Counted from the stretch's first letter, positions 29,369-39,746 are shown. The stretch: 64,000 nt of DNA from an uncultured Clostridia bacterium (GCA_948976265.1 CARFUA010000002.1:165165-229164); one strand, 5' to 3'. Numbers and translations are program-made. The notes: generated from the letters alone by a model not told the origin.

Positions 29369-31571
29369 TTATCCTCTCTTTCTATAAACATCATAAACAC
29401 TTTCAACCTTCATAAAAGAATTCATTAATTTATTCAAATCACTCATACTAGAAGTTTCAAGTATTATATCAATAATCGCAATTTCTTCTCTTGTCGTTCG
29501 ACTATTGACTCCCATCAACTTTACTTTATAATTTTCAATTTGCTTCACAATATCTTTTAGCAAACCAGAACGGTCATTTGCAAAAATTTCAATCTCTACA
29601 TTATAATTCACATTTGCTTCTTCCGCCCAATAAACATCAATCATTCTGCCCTCTTCTCCAAGCAAATCCTTAAGATTCATACAATCTTTGCGATGAACCG
29701 AAACACCTCTTCCCTTTGTAATATACCCCACAATTTCGTCACCTGGCAAAGGATTACAACATTTCGAAAGTTTCACCAAACAATTGTCAATTCCCTTCAC
29801 ATAAACGCCACTTTTGGACGGCTTCGTTTTAACTGGTTTAGCATGAACCAATTCTTTAATTTTTTGTTCCAAATCCTCTTCTTCATGCTCTTTTCGATAT
29901 TCATTCAGCAATCTCGCCATTACTTTTTTATCAGAAATTCCACCAAATCCAATACTTGCATATAAATCATCCATACCACTAAAATGATATTTTTCTAAAA
30001 TTTGCTGAATCCACTCTGGTTTCAAAAGCTCAACCGATTTCATTCCTAATTTTTTAATTTCTCGCTCTATCACTTCTTTGCCTTTTTCAATATTTTCCGC
30101 ACGTTGCTCTCTTTTAAACCATTGATTAATTCTAGTTTTAGCAGACGAACTCTTCACAAATTTTAGCCAATCTCTACTTGGACCTTTCGCCTGATCCGAA
30201 GTCAATATCTCAACAATATCACCATTATTTAATTTTGTAATAATCGGCATCATCTTTCCATTGATTTTACAGCCCACCATTTTATGACCAATTTGTTCAT
30301 GCACACTATACGCAAAATCAATCGGCGTCGCATCGATTGGCAATTCCTTTATCATGCCTTTTGGCGTAAAAACATACACCTCATCTTCAAACAATTCCGT
30401 TTTTAACGTTTTCAAAAACTCTACTGGATTTTCTGTATTTTTCTGCCATTCTAGCGACTCTCTAAGCCATGCTAATTTATCATCATTCACAATCACACTT
30501 TTTTTCTGCCCCGCATTACTTGCTTCTTTATAAGCCCAATGCGCTGCAATACCAAATTCAGCAATTCGATGCATATCCCAGGTACGAATTTGTACTTCAA
30601 ATGGAACCCCTTTTGGTCCGAAGCAATGTTGTATGAATCGATTGATACATATTGGTTTTCGGAACAGCAATATAATCTTTAAATCGACCTGGCATCGGCG
30701 TATACATCTCATGCACAATTCCCAACGTTGTATAACAATCTCTCACATTATTAACCAAAATACGCAAAGCAAATAAATCATAAATCTGATCCAAGCCTTT
30801 TTTATCTCTCTGCATTTTTTTATAAATACTATATAAATGCTTTGCCCTTCCTGTTATCTCCACATCTATTTTTTGTTTCTCAATTGTTTCAGCCAATTCA
30901 TCTTTTATTTTATGAATAAACTTCAAACGTTCTTCCCTTTTTTTATCCAATTCCACCACAATTTCATGATACTTTTCAGGATACAAATACTTAAACGACA
31001 AATCCTCCAATTCCCATTTCAAAGAATAAATTCCCAATCGATTCGCTAATGGTGCATACAAATCCATCGTTTCCTTCGCATTTGAAATTTGCCTATCACG
31101 TGATAAATACTTCAAAGTTCTCATATTATGCAATCGATCTGCCAACTTAATTAAAATCACACGAATATCTTTTCCCATCGCCAAAAACATTTTGCGATAA
31201 TTTTCTGCCTGCTTCTCCTCAATACTTGTAAAACGGATGCTTCCCAATTTCGTCACTCCTGCTACCATTTGAGCAATCGATTCACCAAATTCCATCACCA
31301 AATCTTCATTGGTCAAATCCGTATCTTCCACAACATCATGCAATAAAGCAGCACATATTGTTTCATCATCCATTCCTAAGCTAGCCAATATATAGGCAAC
31401 ATTCATAGGATGAATAATATACGCTTCTCCAGACATTCTACATTGATTCCCATGCTTTTCTTTTGCCAAATCATAAGCCTTTTTAATTAATTCTATATTC
31501 GATTGACCACCATAATTTTTCATCTGCTGATCCATAATTTCCTCAATTGTGACATTTTTAATTTCCGTCAT
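29369..31571 (-). CDS. relA: (p)ppGpp synthetase/hydrolase RelA/SpoT, +1 frameshift at CGG
   Basis: This enzyme makes and degrades the alarmone (p)ppGpp. The first frame from ATG 31571 gives 317 residues with the HD hydrolase (LLHDVVEDT, H78 D79) and the synthetase domain through RFKDYIAVPKTNMYQSIHTTLL; it then meets CGG (C at 30620) and stops six codons later. Dropping the C gives TTLLGPKGVPFEVQIRT, the canonical synthetase motif, then TGS (VFTPKG...DFAYSVH) and a C-terminal ACT domain (IEIFANDRSGLLKDI). The joined product is 733 residues, normal for Rel. No other in-frame CGG was found. Confidence 0.93.
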
Positions 31572-31596
31572 ATTTCGCATCCCCTTTTAATTTCGA

Positions 31597-33294
31597 TTAA
31601 TATGATTTACGCATGTCCTTCATATTGATTTGAATATTTTTTACATTATTAAACACGTTAATTTCAATCATTCCAATAATATCTACTCTATCCCCCAACA
31701 AAAACTCTTCCGCATAACTTCCCAAATTAAATCCAATCGCATTAATCAAATTTGTCCCATCCTGCAAGGTCAACTTCAGATGTTTCCCTTCAACCAATGT
31801 TCGAATTGAATCAATTTTCAAATTTCGAATCAAAAACATCGGCACTTTATTAGAAGTACCATATGGTTCTAACATTAATAAACGCTCTGCTGTTTCAATT
31901 GTCAATTCTTTTGGCATAATTTCTTTATCAATTGAAATAATTGGTACAATTTGCTCTGTATGTGCTTCTTGCGCTCTTTGCTCCAATTTTCTCGCAAATT
32001 CTCCAAAATTCTCCTGTTTTAATGTAACACCAACTGCCATCTCATGTCCACCATATTTGTCCAAATAACCACCTAACGTATGTAAGGCTTCATGCAAGTC
32101 AAATCCAGCAACGCTCCTTCCCGAACCTTTTCCAATCCCATTTTCAAATCCAATTAAAATCGTTGGCTTAAAATAAATTTCCATAATTTTCGAAGCCACA
32201 ATGCCAATCACACCATGATGCCATCCCTCTTTTCCAATTACAATTGTATGACCATTTTGCATTTGATTTTTTTCAATTATTTCTTTCGCCTCTTCAAAAA
32301 TATTTTTTTCAATTTCCTGCCTTGTTTTATTATACTGATTCAACTTTTCAGTAGTTTCTCGAGCCTCAACTAAATTTTCCGTCATAAACAATTTAACCGC
32401 TTCATTTTCAAAACCAATTCTACCACAAGCATTAATTCTTGGCGCAATTCCAAATGACACCGTATTAGCATTTATAACACTATTCTTTCCAACATTTACC
32501 TCCAACAACGACTTCAACCCCAAACATCTCGTCTGTGCCATCAACTTTAAGCCTAACTTGGAAATCACTCTATTTTCATCCACCAAAGGAACAATATCCG
32601 AAATCGTTCCCACACATACAATATCTAAATATTTCAAATACTCCTTTTCCGCCAATTCCAAACGCTGACTAATCGCCTGAATAACCTTAAACACAACACC
32701 AACGCCAGCCAATCCCTTAAACGGATATACCGAATCTTTTCTTTTACAGTCAATCACCGCAATCGCCTTAGGAATTTCATCCAATGGCTCATGATGATCC
32801 GTCACAATCACTTCCATTCCTAATTCGTAAGCATATTGAATTTCCTCCATTCCTGTAATGCCACAATCCACTGTCACAATCAGCTGATAGCCTTCCTCTG
32901 CTATTTTCTTAACCGCTTCTCGATTTAAGCCATATCCTTCATCCAATCGCTTTGGGATATAATACCCAACATTTGTCATTCCTCGGTCAGTCAAAAACTT
33001 TTTTAAAACCGTAATACTCGTCACACCATCTACATCGTAATCTCCATAAATCATAATTTTCTCATTTTTTTGAATTGCAATTTCCATTCTATCAACTGCT
33101 TCTTTCATATCTGGCATTAAATACGGATTATGAAAATCATTCCTTGTAGGATTTAAAAATATCTCTACTTCTTTTTTCTCCGTTACTTCTCGATTTACCA
33201 ATATTGTAGCAATCAATTCTGACAAGTGATTTTCTTCCGCCACTTTTTGCACCAAATCCTGATTGCACTCGCAAATTTCCCATTTTTTGTTCAT
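31597..33294 (-). CDS. recJ: Single-stranded-DNA exonuclease RecJ
   Basis: RecJ degrades 5' ends of ssDNA in recombination and mismatch repair. It shows DHH-family motifs MIYGDYDVDGVTS (about 80-92), VTVDCGIT, VTDHHE, and the DHHA1 motif GKGSGRSVAGFDLHEAL with GGHEMAVGVTL. At 565 residues it is the usual core length. It is the promoter-proximal gene of the relA operon. Confidence 0.93.
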   Translation of the reverse strand: MNKKWEICECNQDLVQKVAEENHLSELIATILVNREVTEKKEVEIFLNPTRNDFHNPYLMPDMKEAVDRMEIAIQKNEKIMIYGDYDVDGVTSITVLKKFLTDRGMTNVGYYIPKRLDEGYGLNREAVKKIAEEGYQLIVTVDCGITGMEEIQYAYELGMEVIVTDHHEPLDEIPKAIAVIDCKRKDSVYPFKGLAGVGVVFKVIQAISQRLELAEKEYLKYLDIVCVGTISDIVPLVDENRVISKLGLKLMAQTRCLGLKSLLEVNVGKNSVINANTVSFGIAPRINACGRIGFENEAVKLFMTENLVEARETTEKLNQYNKTRQEIEKNIFEEAKEIIEKNQMQNGHTIVIGKEGWHHGVIGIVASKIMEIYFKPTILIGFENGIGKGSGRSVAGFDLHEALHTLGGYLDKYGGHEMAVGVTLKQENFGEFARKLEQRAQEAHTEQIVPIISIDKEIMPKELTIETAERLLMLEPYGTSNKVPMFLIRNLKIDSIRTLVEGKHLKLTLQDGTNLINAIGFNLGSYAEEFLLGDRVDIIGMIEINVFNNVKNIQINMKDMRKSY

Positions 33295-33422
33295 CTAATT
33301 TCTCCCCAAAACTCATTTGCCTTTATTATATAATATTTTTTTGTAATTAGCAATTATTTTGAAAAATTCTTTTTCGCTTGTGCAAAGAAAATTCGTATAT
33401 TATCAATTTTGAGAAACATCAA

Positions 33423-33449
33423 AAAAGACGAACTTATCATTCGTCTTTC
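33423..33449 (-). terminator. Terminator of the TM2 protein gene
   Basis: AAAGACGAA, loop, TTCGTCTTT flanked by T-run and A-run. It follows the stop codon at 33458 on the minus strand. Confidence 0.75.
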
Positions 33450-33457
33450 TTTTTATT

Positions 33458-33766
33458 TTATTTATGATTCAATGTATCTTTGCAAATTTCTTTTCCATAG
33501 CAGTCTTTGAAGCATTTTAATAAGATATTCAAAAAGTCATTCAGTACAAAAGCTCCAACAACCACAAATGCAATAGCTCCCAAATGTAAATCCATCGCCA
33601 TAATACAAGCTGCCGCAATTGTTCCATATAAAATCAAAAAGCCACTTCCAATTTTTCCAGCATACAAACGGTGGATTCCAAAAAATCCTAAAAACCAACA
33701 TAAAATTAAACTTGTTAACCAATCTTTTTTACTTACTTTATCTTCTTCCGCATAAAAATTTTCCAT
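33458..33766 (-). CDS. TM2-domain membrane protein
   Basis: The 102-residue protein has a charged N-terminus and the TM2 domain: WLTSLILCWFLGFFGIHRLYAGKIGSGFLIL, two or three membrane helices with the conserved G-x-x-G-x-H-R-F/L-Y. The function of TM2 proteins is unknown. Single gene. Confidence 0.85.
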   Translation of the reverse strand: MENFYAEEDKVSKKDWLTSLILCWFLGFFGIHRLYAGKIGSGFLILYGTIAAACIMAMDLHLGAIAFVVVGAFVLNDFLNILLKCFKDCYGKEICKDTLNHK

Positions 33767-33873
33767 CTTTCGTCACTCCTTTATTCTTTTGTTAAATTAT
33801 ATTTATAATAAAATAATTAGTTTGTCAATAGAATTTGTAAAATGTAATAGAAATGTAATATTTCATTTTCCAT

Positions 33874-35835
33874 TTATTGTGCCAAAACAACACGAAATCC
33901 AATATTCGCTCCAACTTCTCCACTATAATAACCAGAAGTAAAAATACCAGCATTTTCACTCATACTATAATCTCCACCACGCCATGAAAATGGCCATTCC
34001 CAATAGGGAATCAATCCATAATTTTGAAACCAACTACATGATTGCGAAGAATCATAAACTTCTTTAATACCGTCTCCAATCTTTGAACCTAGAAAAACCT
34101 TAGTTCCATCCCCTTGATTCATATATTTTGTCGCATACTCGGTACTATTTGATTCAATTGTCAAGCCAGTCGCACTAGTCCAATTACTGATTCCAAAAAA
34201 GTTCTTATAATTCACATCGCCAAATGCAGACATAGCCTCTACTACACCACCAGATAAATCATACACTCCATATACATTTCCTGTTGTACTCGCTTTTGTG
34301 CCTATCTTCGTATTATAAGCATTAATAACTCCAGCTGTCTCACCAATTCCATTTCCAGTGATTAGATTATTATTTATCGCCACTTCATGTCCATTTCTTC
34401 CATACTGACTATGCGCCAAATACGCCACAGCTCCCCATTCACTATTTTTCATCAAGTGACTTTTCTTTGCTTCATCATAATTCTTAGAACAAGTATAAAT
34501 AAGCCCAATCTCTCCGCCTCTTGCAGTCTGCACGCCTGGCACACTTCTGAATTTTAATATGCCATCTCCCAAAGATTCCTCTGTTGCTCCATTTCCACTC
34601 ATCTCATATTTAGCCACCCAAAATCCACTCAAATTTTTATTCCAGCCACCTCTAGCAAAATCCTCTAAAGGCTCTCCAGCCTTTCCCACTTTTTCCATAT
34701 CCTTCATAAAAGCTGGATGAACTATATAATTTTTTCCCTGGTATTCAACCGTCTCAATTCCTTCATCCAACTCATGTTTTTTCTTCTTTGTTATCACATC
34801 CCACTGTCCATAGCCATCATAATAGCCTGTTGGTGTACTACTTTTCTCACTCTCATAATACGTAATTCGATACGCATATCTTGGAATCCACACAAAATAA
34901 CTTCCATCACCATTTTTCGCATTCGCCCACAAACTACTCAAGTTATCCTCTGTTCCTATTCCTTCTTGATAATGATAACTCGGCATTTGCACCGTTTCAT
35001 CCTCTGTCCAATCCTCTCCATTTTTCGTCCAACTAACTGGTGTTAGCGCATTATTATAATAATCTGGTGCATTTGGCGTCTCTAAAACACTATTATTTTC
35101 GCTCAACCAAATCACATCAATTCTTCCATATGCAGTTGAAAACTCTAAACTTTCATCTACCACTTCATTGGGTTTTACTTGCACTGTCACCTCACAAGTT
35201 TCCTCAAACTCTCCATATCTCACTGTTATCGTTGCCGATTCTGCTTCCATTCCAGCTTTTATCGTAATTTGATTTCCTTCAATTTTTTCAATTGTCACAT
35301 TTGGGTTAGATGATATCGCTGTTAATCCTTCCATCTTCTCAAGTTGAGTCGCTTTTCTTGCAATTATCACGCCATCTTTTTCCAACATTATTTTATAATT
35401 TTGACCATTTACAACTGCATAATATTCATTCGAATTGCTAATTCCTTCATACAAAACATCCAATACCTGACTTTCTCCTGGTGCCAAATAAAGATTTTTT
35501 GCTACACAAATTCCAGATACCGTATCCCCTTCCAAAGCAATTTGTTTGATAGTATATTTGTCGCCTAGCTGTCCAACAATATCTGCCAAACCAATTACTT
35601 TATTTTCTGGTTCGTCAAAATATTTTCCCATCAACAAATCCGCATAAATCAAATTAGCCTCTTCCTCAATATTTGCAATTTGAGCCTGTACATCCGCATT
35701 TTCCGCTCGCTTCAAAATTCCCTCTTCGTCCCTAATAAGACTTAATGTCACTCCTGCTAAAATCAGTAACACAATAATTGTAAGTACCAAAGCAATCAAA
35801 GTAATTCCTTTTTGGTTTCTTTCCCACTTTTTCAT
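33874..35835 (-). CDS. Large pilin-like surface protein with sulfatase-modifying-type C-terminal domain
   Basis: The 653-residue protein begins with KGITLIALVLTIIVLLILAG, then a coiled linker, an Ig-like segment near 170-235 (VTVRYGEFEETCEVTVQV), and a C-terminal region from about 310 with FVWIPRYAYRIT, GFWVAKYEMSG, WGAVAYLAHSQYG, VYDLSGGV and a final GFRVVLAQ. The last blocks resemble the formylglycine-generating/ergothioneine fold (SUMF1-like), used here probably as a binding or structural domain. Tiny ORF 2 and a good promoter lie just upstream with no terminator between, so they are likely cotranscribed. Confidence 0.75.
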   Translation of the reverse strand: MKKWERNQKGITLIALVLTIIVLLILAGVTLSLIRDEEGILKRAENADVQAQIANIEEEANLIYADLLMGKYFDEPENKVIGLADIVGQLGDKYTIKQIALEGDTVSGICVAKNLYLAPGESQVLDVLYEGISNSNEYYAVVNGQNYKIMLEKDGVIIARKATQLEKMEGLTAISSNPNVTIEKIEGNQITIKAGMEAESATITVRYGEFEETCEVTVQVKPNEVVDESLEFSTAYGRIDVIWLSENNSVLETPNAPDYYNNALTPVSWTKNGEDWTEDETVQMPSYHYQEGIGTEDNLSSLWANAKNGDGSYFVWIPRYAYRITYYESEKSSTPTGYYDGYGQWDVITKKKKHELDEGIETVEYQGKNYIVHPAFMKDMEKVGKAGEPLEDFARGGWNKNLSGFWVAKYEMSGNGATEESLGDGILKFRSVPGVQTARGGEIGLIYTCSKNYDEAKKSHLMKNSEWGAVAYLAHSQYGRNGHEVAINNNLITGNGIGETAGVINAYNTKIGTKASTTGNVYGVYDLSGGVVEAMSAFGDVNYKNFFGISNWTSATGLTIESNSTEYATKYMNQGDGTKVFLGSKIGDGIKEVYDSSQSCSWFQNYGLIPYWEWPFSWRGGDYSMSENAGIFTSGYYSGEVGANIGFRVVLAQ

Positions 35836-35913
35836 CTTTCGTTTTCTCCTTTAACCGAATTTATTTCTATCACTAAATCTATTATAATAAATGCTTGTGT
35901 ATCTCTTACAAAA

Positions 35914-35979
35914 CTATATATACAGCCACAAGTTTTCAGCCATTTTAATAATTTCCTGATTTAAATTTTCGTTTTTCAT
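35914..35979 (-). CDS. Tiny ORF 2 (21 aa)
   Basis: The product is MKNENLNQEIIKMAENLWLYI, preceded by AGGGGAAAACAAAA and an almost perfect promoter. It shares the MKN start and the A-E-N/S-L core with tiny ORFs 1, 3 and 4. The last codons lie where a TG tract sits in ORFs 1 and 3; here the bases are TATATA. It lies 78 bp before the large pilin-like gene in the same direction, in leader-peptide position. Confidence 0.5.
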   Translation of the reverse strand: MKNENLNQEIIKMAENLWLYI

Positions 35980-36006
35980 TTTTGTTTTCCCCTAATTAAC
36001 GATTTT

Positions 36007-36035
36007 ATTATATAGCATCACGCTATTTTTAACAA
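36007..36035 (-). promoter_or_regulatory. Promoter of tiny ORF 2 and the pilin-like gene
   Basis: TTGTTA (36035-36030), 17-bp spacer, TATAAT (36012-36007) on the minus strand. Confidence 0.75.
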
Positions 36036-36060
36036 GCCTTTTTTCTAAATTTTTCATTTC

Positions 36061-36090
36061 AAAAAAGGCACGTTATTTCGTGCCCTTTAA
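36061..36090 (-). terminator. Terminator of adhE
   Basis: GGCACG, loop AAATAA, CGTGCC followed by TTTTTT on the minus strand, nine bases after the adhE stop. Confidence 0.85.
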
Positions 36091-36098
36091 TTTATTTC

Positions 36099-38711
36099 CT
36101 ACATTTGAACTGGATTTCCATAATATGCGTCAATCAAAATTTGCTTAATTTCTTCTACCAATGGCACACGTGGATTTACACCTGTACATTGGTCTGAAAA
36201 TGCTTTGTCTGCTAAATTGTCTAAGTTTGCCATAAATTCTTGCTCGTCAATTCCGCATTCTTTCAATGATTTTGGCATACTCAATTTTTCCATTAATTCT
36301 TGTACTGCTTTGACTAATGAATTGACTCCTTCTTCTTTTGTATTTGCTGGCAATCCTAATCTTTTGGCAATTTCAGCATATCTTTCATCTGCCACAAAAC
36401 TTTCGTATTTTGGCCAAGATACAAATTTGGTTGGTGCACTTCCATTGTATTTGATAACATATGGTAAAATCACTGCATTTGCTCTACCATGCGGAATATG
36501 ATAATCACCGCCCAATTTGTGTGCAATCGAATGGTTAATTCCTAAGAAAGCATTAGTAAATGCCATACCAGCTATCGTACTTGCATTGTGCATTTTTTCT
36601 CTTGCTTTTCGATTGCTTCCATCTTCATAGGCTTGTGGCAAATACTCGAATACAAGCTCAATTGCTTTTTCTGCCAAACCATCTGTATAATCCGATGCCA
36701 TCACTGAAACATAAGCTTCTAATGCATGCGTTAAAACATCCATACCCGTATCTGCTGTTAATTTGGCTGGAAGAGTCATAACCAATTCAGGATCAATAAT
36801 TGCTACATCTGGCGTTAGTTCATAATCCGCTAGCGGATATTTGATATTTTTCTCTTTATCTGTAATAACCGAGAAAGAAGTTACTTCTGAACCAGTTCCT
36901 GAAGTAGTTGGAATTGCAACCATTTTGCATTTTTGTCCAAGTGTTGGAAATTTATACGTACGTTTTCGAATATCCATAAATTTCAATTTCAAACCTTCTA
37001 CATCACTATCTGGATGCTCATAAAATAACCACATTCCTTTGGCAGCATCCATCGCACTACCACCACCTAAAGCAATGATAACATCAGGTTGATAAGCATT
37101 CATCGCTGCTACACCTTTTTTAATCGTATCAAAAGAAGGGTCTGGCTCTACTTCTGAGAAAATTTCGGCATGAACGTATTGTTCTCTGTTTCTTAAATGA
37201 TATAAAATTTTATCAACATAGCCAAATTGTACCATCGATGGGTCTGTTACGATAAACGCTTTCGAAATGTTTGGCATTTTTTCTAAATAACCGATGGAAC
37301 CGGCTTCAAAATAGATTTTTTCTGGAACTTTAAACCATTGCATATTAACCCTCCTTTTTGCAACTCGTTTTAAATTTATCAAATTCGCTGATGATACATT
37401 AGAAGTCGTTGAGTTTCCTCCAAACGTACCACAACCAAGTGTTAGAGATGGCATATTGGTATTATAAATATCACCAATTGCACCATGAGTTGATGGAGAA
37501 TTTACAATAATTCTTCCTACTTTTACAGTATTGGAAAATTGTGTAACGGTATCATTATTTTCGGAATGAATGACAGCTGAATGACCCATTCCACCAAATT
37601 TGATTAATCGGTCAGCCATGTCAATTCCTTCATCTTGATTGTTTACAACATAGTAAGCTAAAACAGGGCTTAATTTTTCTTTCGAAAATGGGAAGTCTTC
37701 TCCGACACCATATTCGTTTGCTACTAAAACTTTCGTGTTTTCTGGAACATCAAATCCTGCCCAATTCGCAATTGTTTTTGGACTTTGCCCAACCACAGCT
37801 GGATTTAATTTATTTCCTTGATCAGCTATAAACATTGTAGCTTTTAGTTTTTCTCTTTCTTCGTCATTTACAAAATAGCAACCAGCTTCTCGCATTAATC
37901 TTTCAAATTCATCTTTAATATCACTATCCACAATAACTGATTGTTCTGATGCACAAATCATACCATTGTCAAATGATTTAGATAAAACTAAATCTGTAAC
38001 GGATGTTTTTAAATGAGCAGTTTTGTCAATGTAACAAGGTACATTTCCTGGTCCAACACCAAGAGCAGGTTTTCCACTTGAATACGCTGCTTTTACCATG
38101 CCAGAACCACCGGTTGCCAAAATTAAATCAACATCTGGATGATTCATTAGCAAACTTGTTGCTAAAACGGATGGTTTATCAATCCATAAAATACAATCCT
38201 CTGGAGCCCCTTCTGAAACAGCAGCTTGACGCATAATTTCTGCGGCTGCCACACTACATTCTTGGGCTGATGGATGAAAACCAAATACAATGACATTTCT
38301 TGTTTTTGCTGAAATCATAGATTTAAACATCACCGTTGCTGTTGGATTAGTAACTGGTGTTACACCAGCAATCACACCGATTGGTTCTGCAATTGTCACA
38401 TAACCTTCTTCTTCGTTATCTTCGACTACCCCAACTGTTTTATCGTATTTGATGCTATGATAAATATATTCTGTTGCAAACATATTTTTTGTAATTTTAT
38501 CTTCGTAAATTCCTCTTTTTGTTTCTTCAACAGCATGTTTTGCTAATTTCATGTGATTATCTAATCCTGCCATTGACATTTTTTTGACAATTTTGTCAAC
38601 TGTTTCTTGGTCGAGTTTTTTGAATTCATCTGAAGCTTTTCTTGCTCTTTCTACTAAGCCATTCACCATTTCCTCGACTTCTCTTCTCTCTTCTTCTGTT
38701 ACTTCCGCCAT
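36099..38711 (-). CDS. adhE: Bifunctional acetaldehyde-CoA/alcohol dehydrogenase AdhE
   Basis: AdhE reduces acetyl-CoA to ethanol in fermentation. The N-terminal aldehyde dehydrogenase half (1-440) carries the catalytic Cys in DNGMICASEQ (about 253) and GVGPGNVPCYID. The C-terminal iron alcohol dehydrogenase half has GGGSAMDAAK, TTSGTGSEVTSF, HALEAYVS, NHSIAHKLGG and HGRANAVILP (iron ligands). At 870 residues it is the normal length. No in-frame CGG was found in it. Its presence indicates an anaerobic fermentative organism. Confidence 0.96.
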   Translation of the reverse strand: MAEVTEEERREVEEMVNGLVERARKASDEFKKLDQETVDKIVKKMSMAGLDNHMKLAKHAVEETKRGIYEDKITKNMFATEYIYHSIKYDKTVGVVEDNEEEGYVTIAEPIGVIAGVTPVTNPTATVMFKSMISAKTRNVIVFGFHPSAQECSVAAAEIMRQAAVSEGAPEDCILWIDKPSVLATSLLMNHPDVDLILATGGSGMVKAAYSSGKPALGVGPGNVPCYIDKTAHLKTSVTDLVLSKSFDNGMICASEQSVIVDSDIKDEFERLMREAGCYFVNDEEREKLKATMFIADQGNKLNPAVVGQSPKTIANWAGFDVPENTKVLVANEYGVGEDFPFSKEKLSPVLAYYVVNNQDEGIDMADRLIKFGGMGHSAVIHSENNDTVTQFSNTVKVGRIIVNSPSTHGAIGDIYNTNMPSLTLGCGTFGGNSTTSNVSSANLINLKRVAKRRVNMQWFKVPEKIYFEAGSIGYLEKMPNISKAFIVTDPSMVQFGYVDKILYHLRNREQYVHAEIFSEVEPDPSFDTIKKGVAAMNAYQPDVIIALGGGSAMDAAKGMWLFYEHPDSDVEGLKLKFMDIRKRTYKFPTLGQKCKMVAIPTTSGTGSEVTSFSVITDKEKNIKYPLADYELTPDVAIIDPELVMTLPAKLTADTGMDVLTHALEAYVSVMASDYTDGLAEKAIELVFEYLPQAYEDGSNRKAREKMHNASTIAGMAFTNAFLGINHSIAHKLGGDYHIPHGRANAVILPYVIKYNGSAPTKFVSWPKYESFVADERYAEIAKRLGLPANTKEEGVNSLVKAVQELMEKLSMPKSLKECGIDEQEFMANLDNLADKAFSDQCTGVNPRVPLVEEIKQILIDAYYGNPVQM

Positions 38712-38889
38712 AAAAACGTTCCTCCTTATTTATAATCTAAACTGTATAAAATTATATCGATAATTTTATGTATTTTCAAGTAGTTTTTTAAAAAACTTTT
38801 CTATCATATTTTTTTATTTTTTAAAATGTTACAACTATATAAATAATACCCAGATTTTGCAATTTTTAAACATTTTTTTATACAAAAAA

Positions 38890-38916
38890 CAGGCGACTTA
38901 AACTGCAAGCCACCTG
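38890..38916 (-). terminator. Terminator of small membrane-protein cassette A
   Basis: CAGGTGGCTT, loop GCAGTTT, AAGTCGCCTG (with G-U pairs) then TTTTTTG on the minus strand. Nearly identical to the one at 39391. Confidence 0.85.
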
Positions 38917-38928
38917 CAAAAGTATAAT

Positions 38929-39141
38929 TTACCGCTCTCTCGTTATTATAAGCAAAAACATAACCGCTAAATCAAGTACGCATGCAATCAGCGCGACTCC
39001 TCTAATCCAAACAGATAATTCATCAACATTGGTTACGATCATAAAAAGTATAACAAAAAATGTTATCTCCGCAACAAAAGCACCTAATGCCCGTTGAAGA
39101 TCTGTTAATTTTGTTAACTTTTCAATTACTTTTTTAATCAT
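38929..39141 (-). CDS. Small two-helix membrane protein, cassette A
   Basis: The 70-residue protein has a basic N-terminus (MIKKVIEKLTKLTDLQ) and two hydrophobic segments (FVAEITFFVILFMIV and VALIACVLDLAVMFLLII), ending in RER. I recognise no family; holin-like size and topology are noted but the rest of a lysis module is absent. Promoter, leader and terminator match those of cassette B (39391-39746), so the two units are a duplication with diverged coding parts. Confidence 0.65.
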   Translation of the reverse strand: MIKKVIEKLTKLTDLQRALGAFVAEITFFVILFMIVTNVDELSVWIRGVALIACVLDLAVMFLLIITRER

Positions 39142-39260
39142 ACTTATTCCTCCTTCTAAAATTATACATTTGTTATAAATCCAGAAGGAGACTCCCTTCC
39201 AGATTGAAGGGACAATTTCCCATATATTAACATTATACTATGTTTTATGTTAATTGTCAA
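39142..39260 (-). promoter_or_regulatory. Promoter and structured leader of cassette A
   Basis: TTGACA (39260-39255), 17-bp spacer, TATAAT (39237-39232). The leader holds CCCTTC, GGAAGGGAG, CTCCTTCT and the ribosome site AGAAGGAGG in order; each segment can pair with the next, so pairing of the third with the fourth would mask the ribosome site and pairing of the second with the third would free it. Confidence 0.6.
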
Positions 39261-39390
39261 ATTACATTATCCATCATATTTTCTATTCTTGCGCATATCT
39301 TTTTTATTCCATTCTTTCTTTTAATGTTACAACTATATCAATCATACCCCAATTTTGCGATTTTTAAAAACATTTTTTTATACAAAAAAA

Positions 39391-39417
39391 CAGGTGACTT
39401 AAACTGCAAGTCACCCG
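39391..39417 (-). terminator. Terminator of cassette B
   Basis: CGGGTGACTT, loop GCAGTTT, AAGTCACCTG followed by TTTTTTTG on the minus strand, paralogous to that at 38890. Confidence 0.85.
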
Positions 39418-39429
39418 CAAAAGTATGTT

Positions 39430-39624
39430 TTACCGCTTTTCGAGTTCTTTATTGAGAATTATATATAAAATTCCCTCAATAGTAAGAGCAATACCTTTCC
39501 CAATTTCCGCTAAGCGGCTTTTGCCTTTAGCGCCGATTATGACTGTTAAAATCTCTGCCACCGCTACAAATGCAATAGCTGATGTTAACTGCCTTTCCGT
39601 CATCTTACTTAATTTCTCTCTCAT
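39430..39624 (-). CDS. Small membrane protein, cassette B
   Basis: The 64-residue protein has MREKLSKMTERQLTSAIAFV, a hydrophobic first helix (AIAFVAVAEILTVIIG), a short loop with KGKSRLAEIGKG and a second helix (IALTIEGILYIILN) ending in ELEKR. Same genetic setting as cassette A but only weak protein similarity. The ribosome site is CTGAAGGAGGAAAAAAGT. Unknown function. Confidence 0.65.
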   Translation of the reverse strand: MREKLSKMTERQLTSAIAFVAVAEILTVIIGAKGKSRLAEIGKGIALTIEGILYIILNKELEKR

Positions 39625-39746
39625 ACTTTTTTCCTCCTTCAGATTATGTTAGTTATTATAAATCTAGAAGGAGCTTTCCCTTCCAGATTTTGAAGGGAAC
39701 AATCCCAATATATTAATATTATACCATATTTTATGTAAATTGTCAA
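39625..39746 (-). promoter_or_regulatory. Promoter and structured leader of cassette B
   Basis: TTGACA (39746-39741), 17-bp spacer, TATAAT (39723-39718). The leader again has TTCCCTTC, GGAAGGGAA, CTCCTTC and GAAGGAGG in the same order as cassette A, preserving the alternative pairings. Confidence 0.6.
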
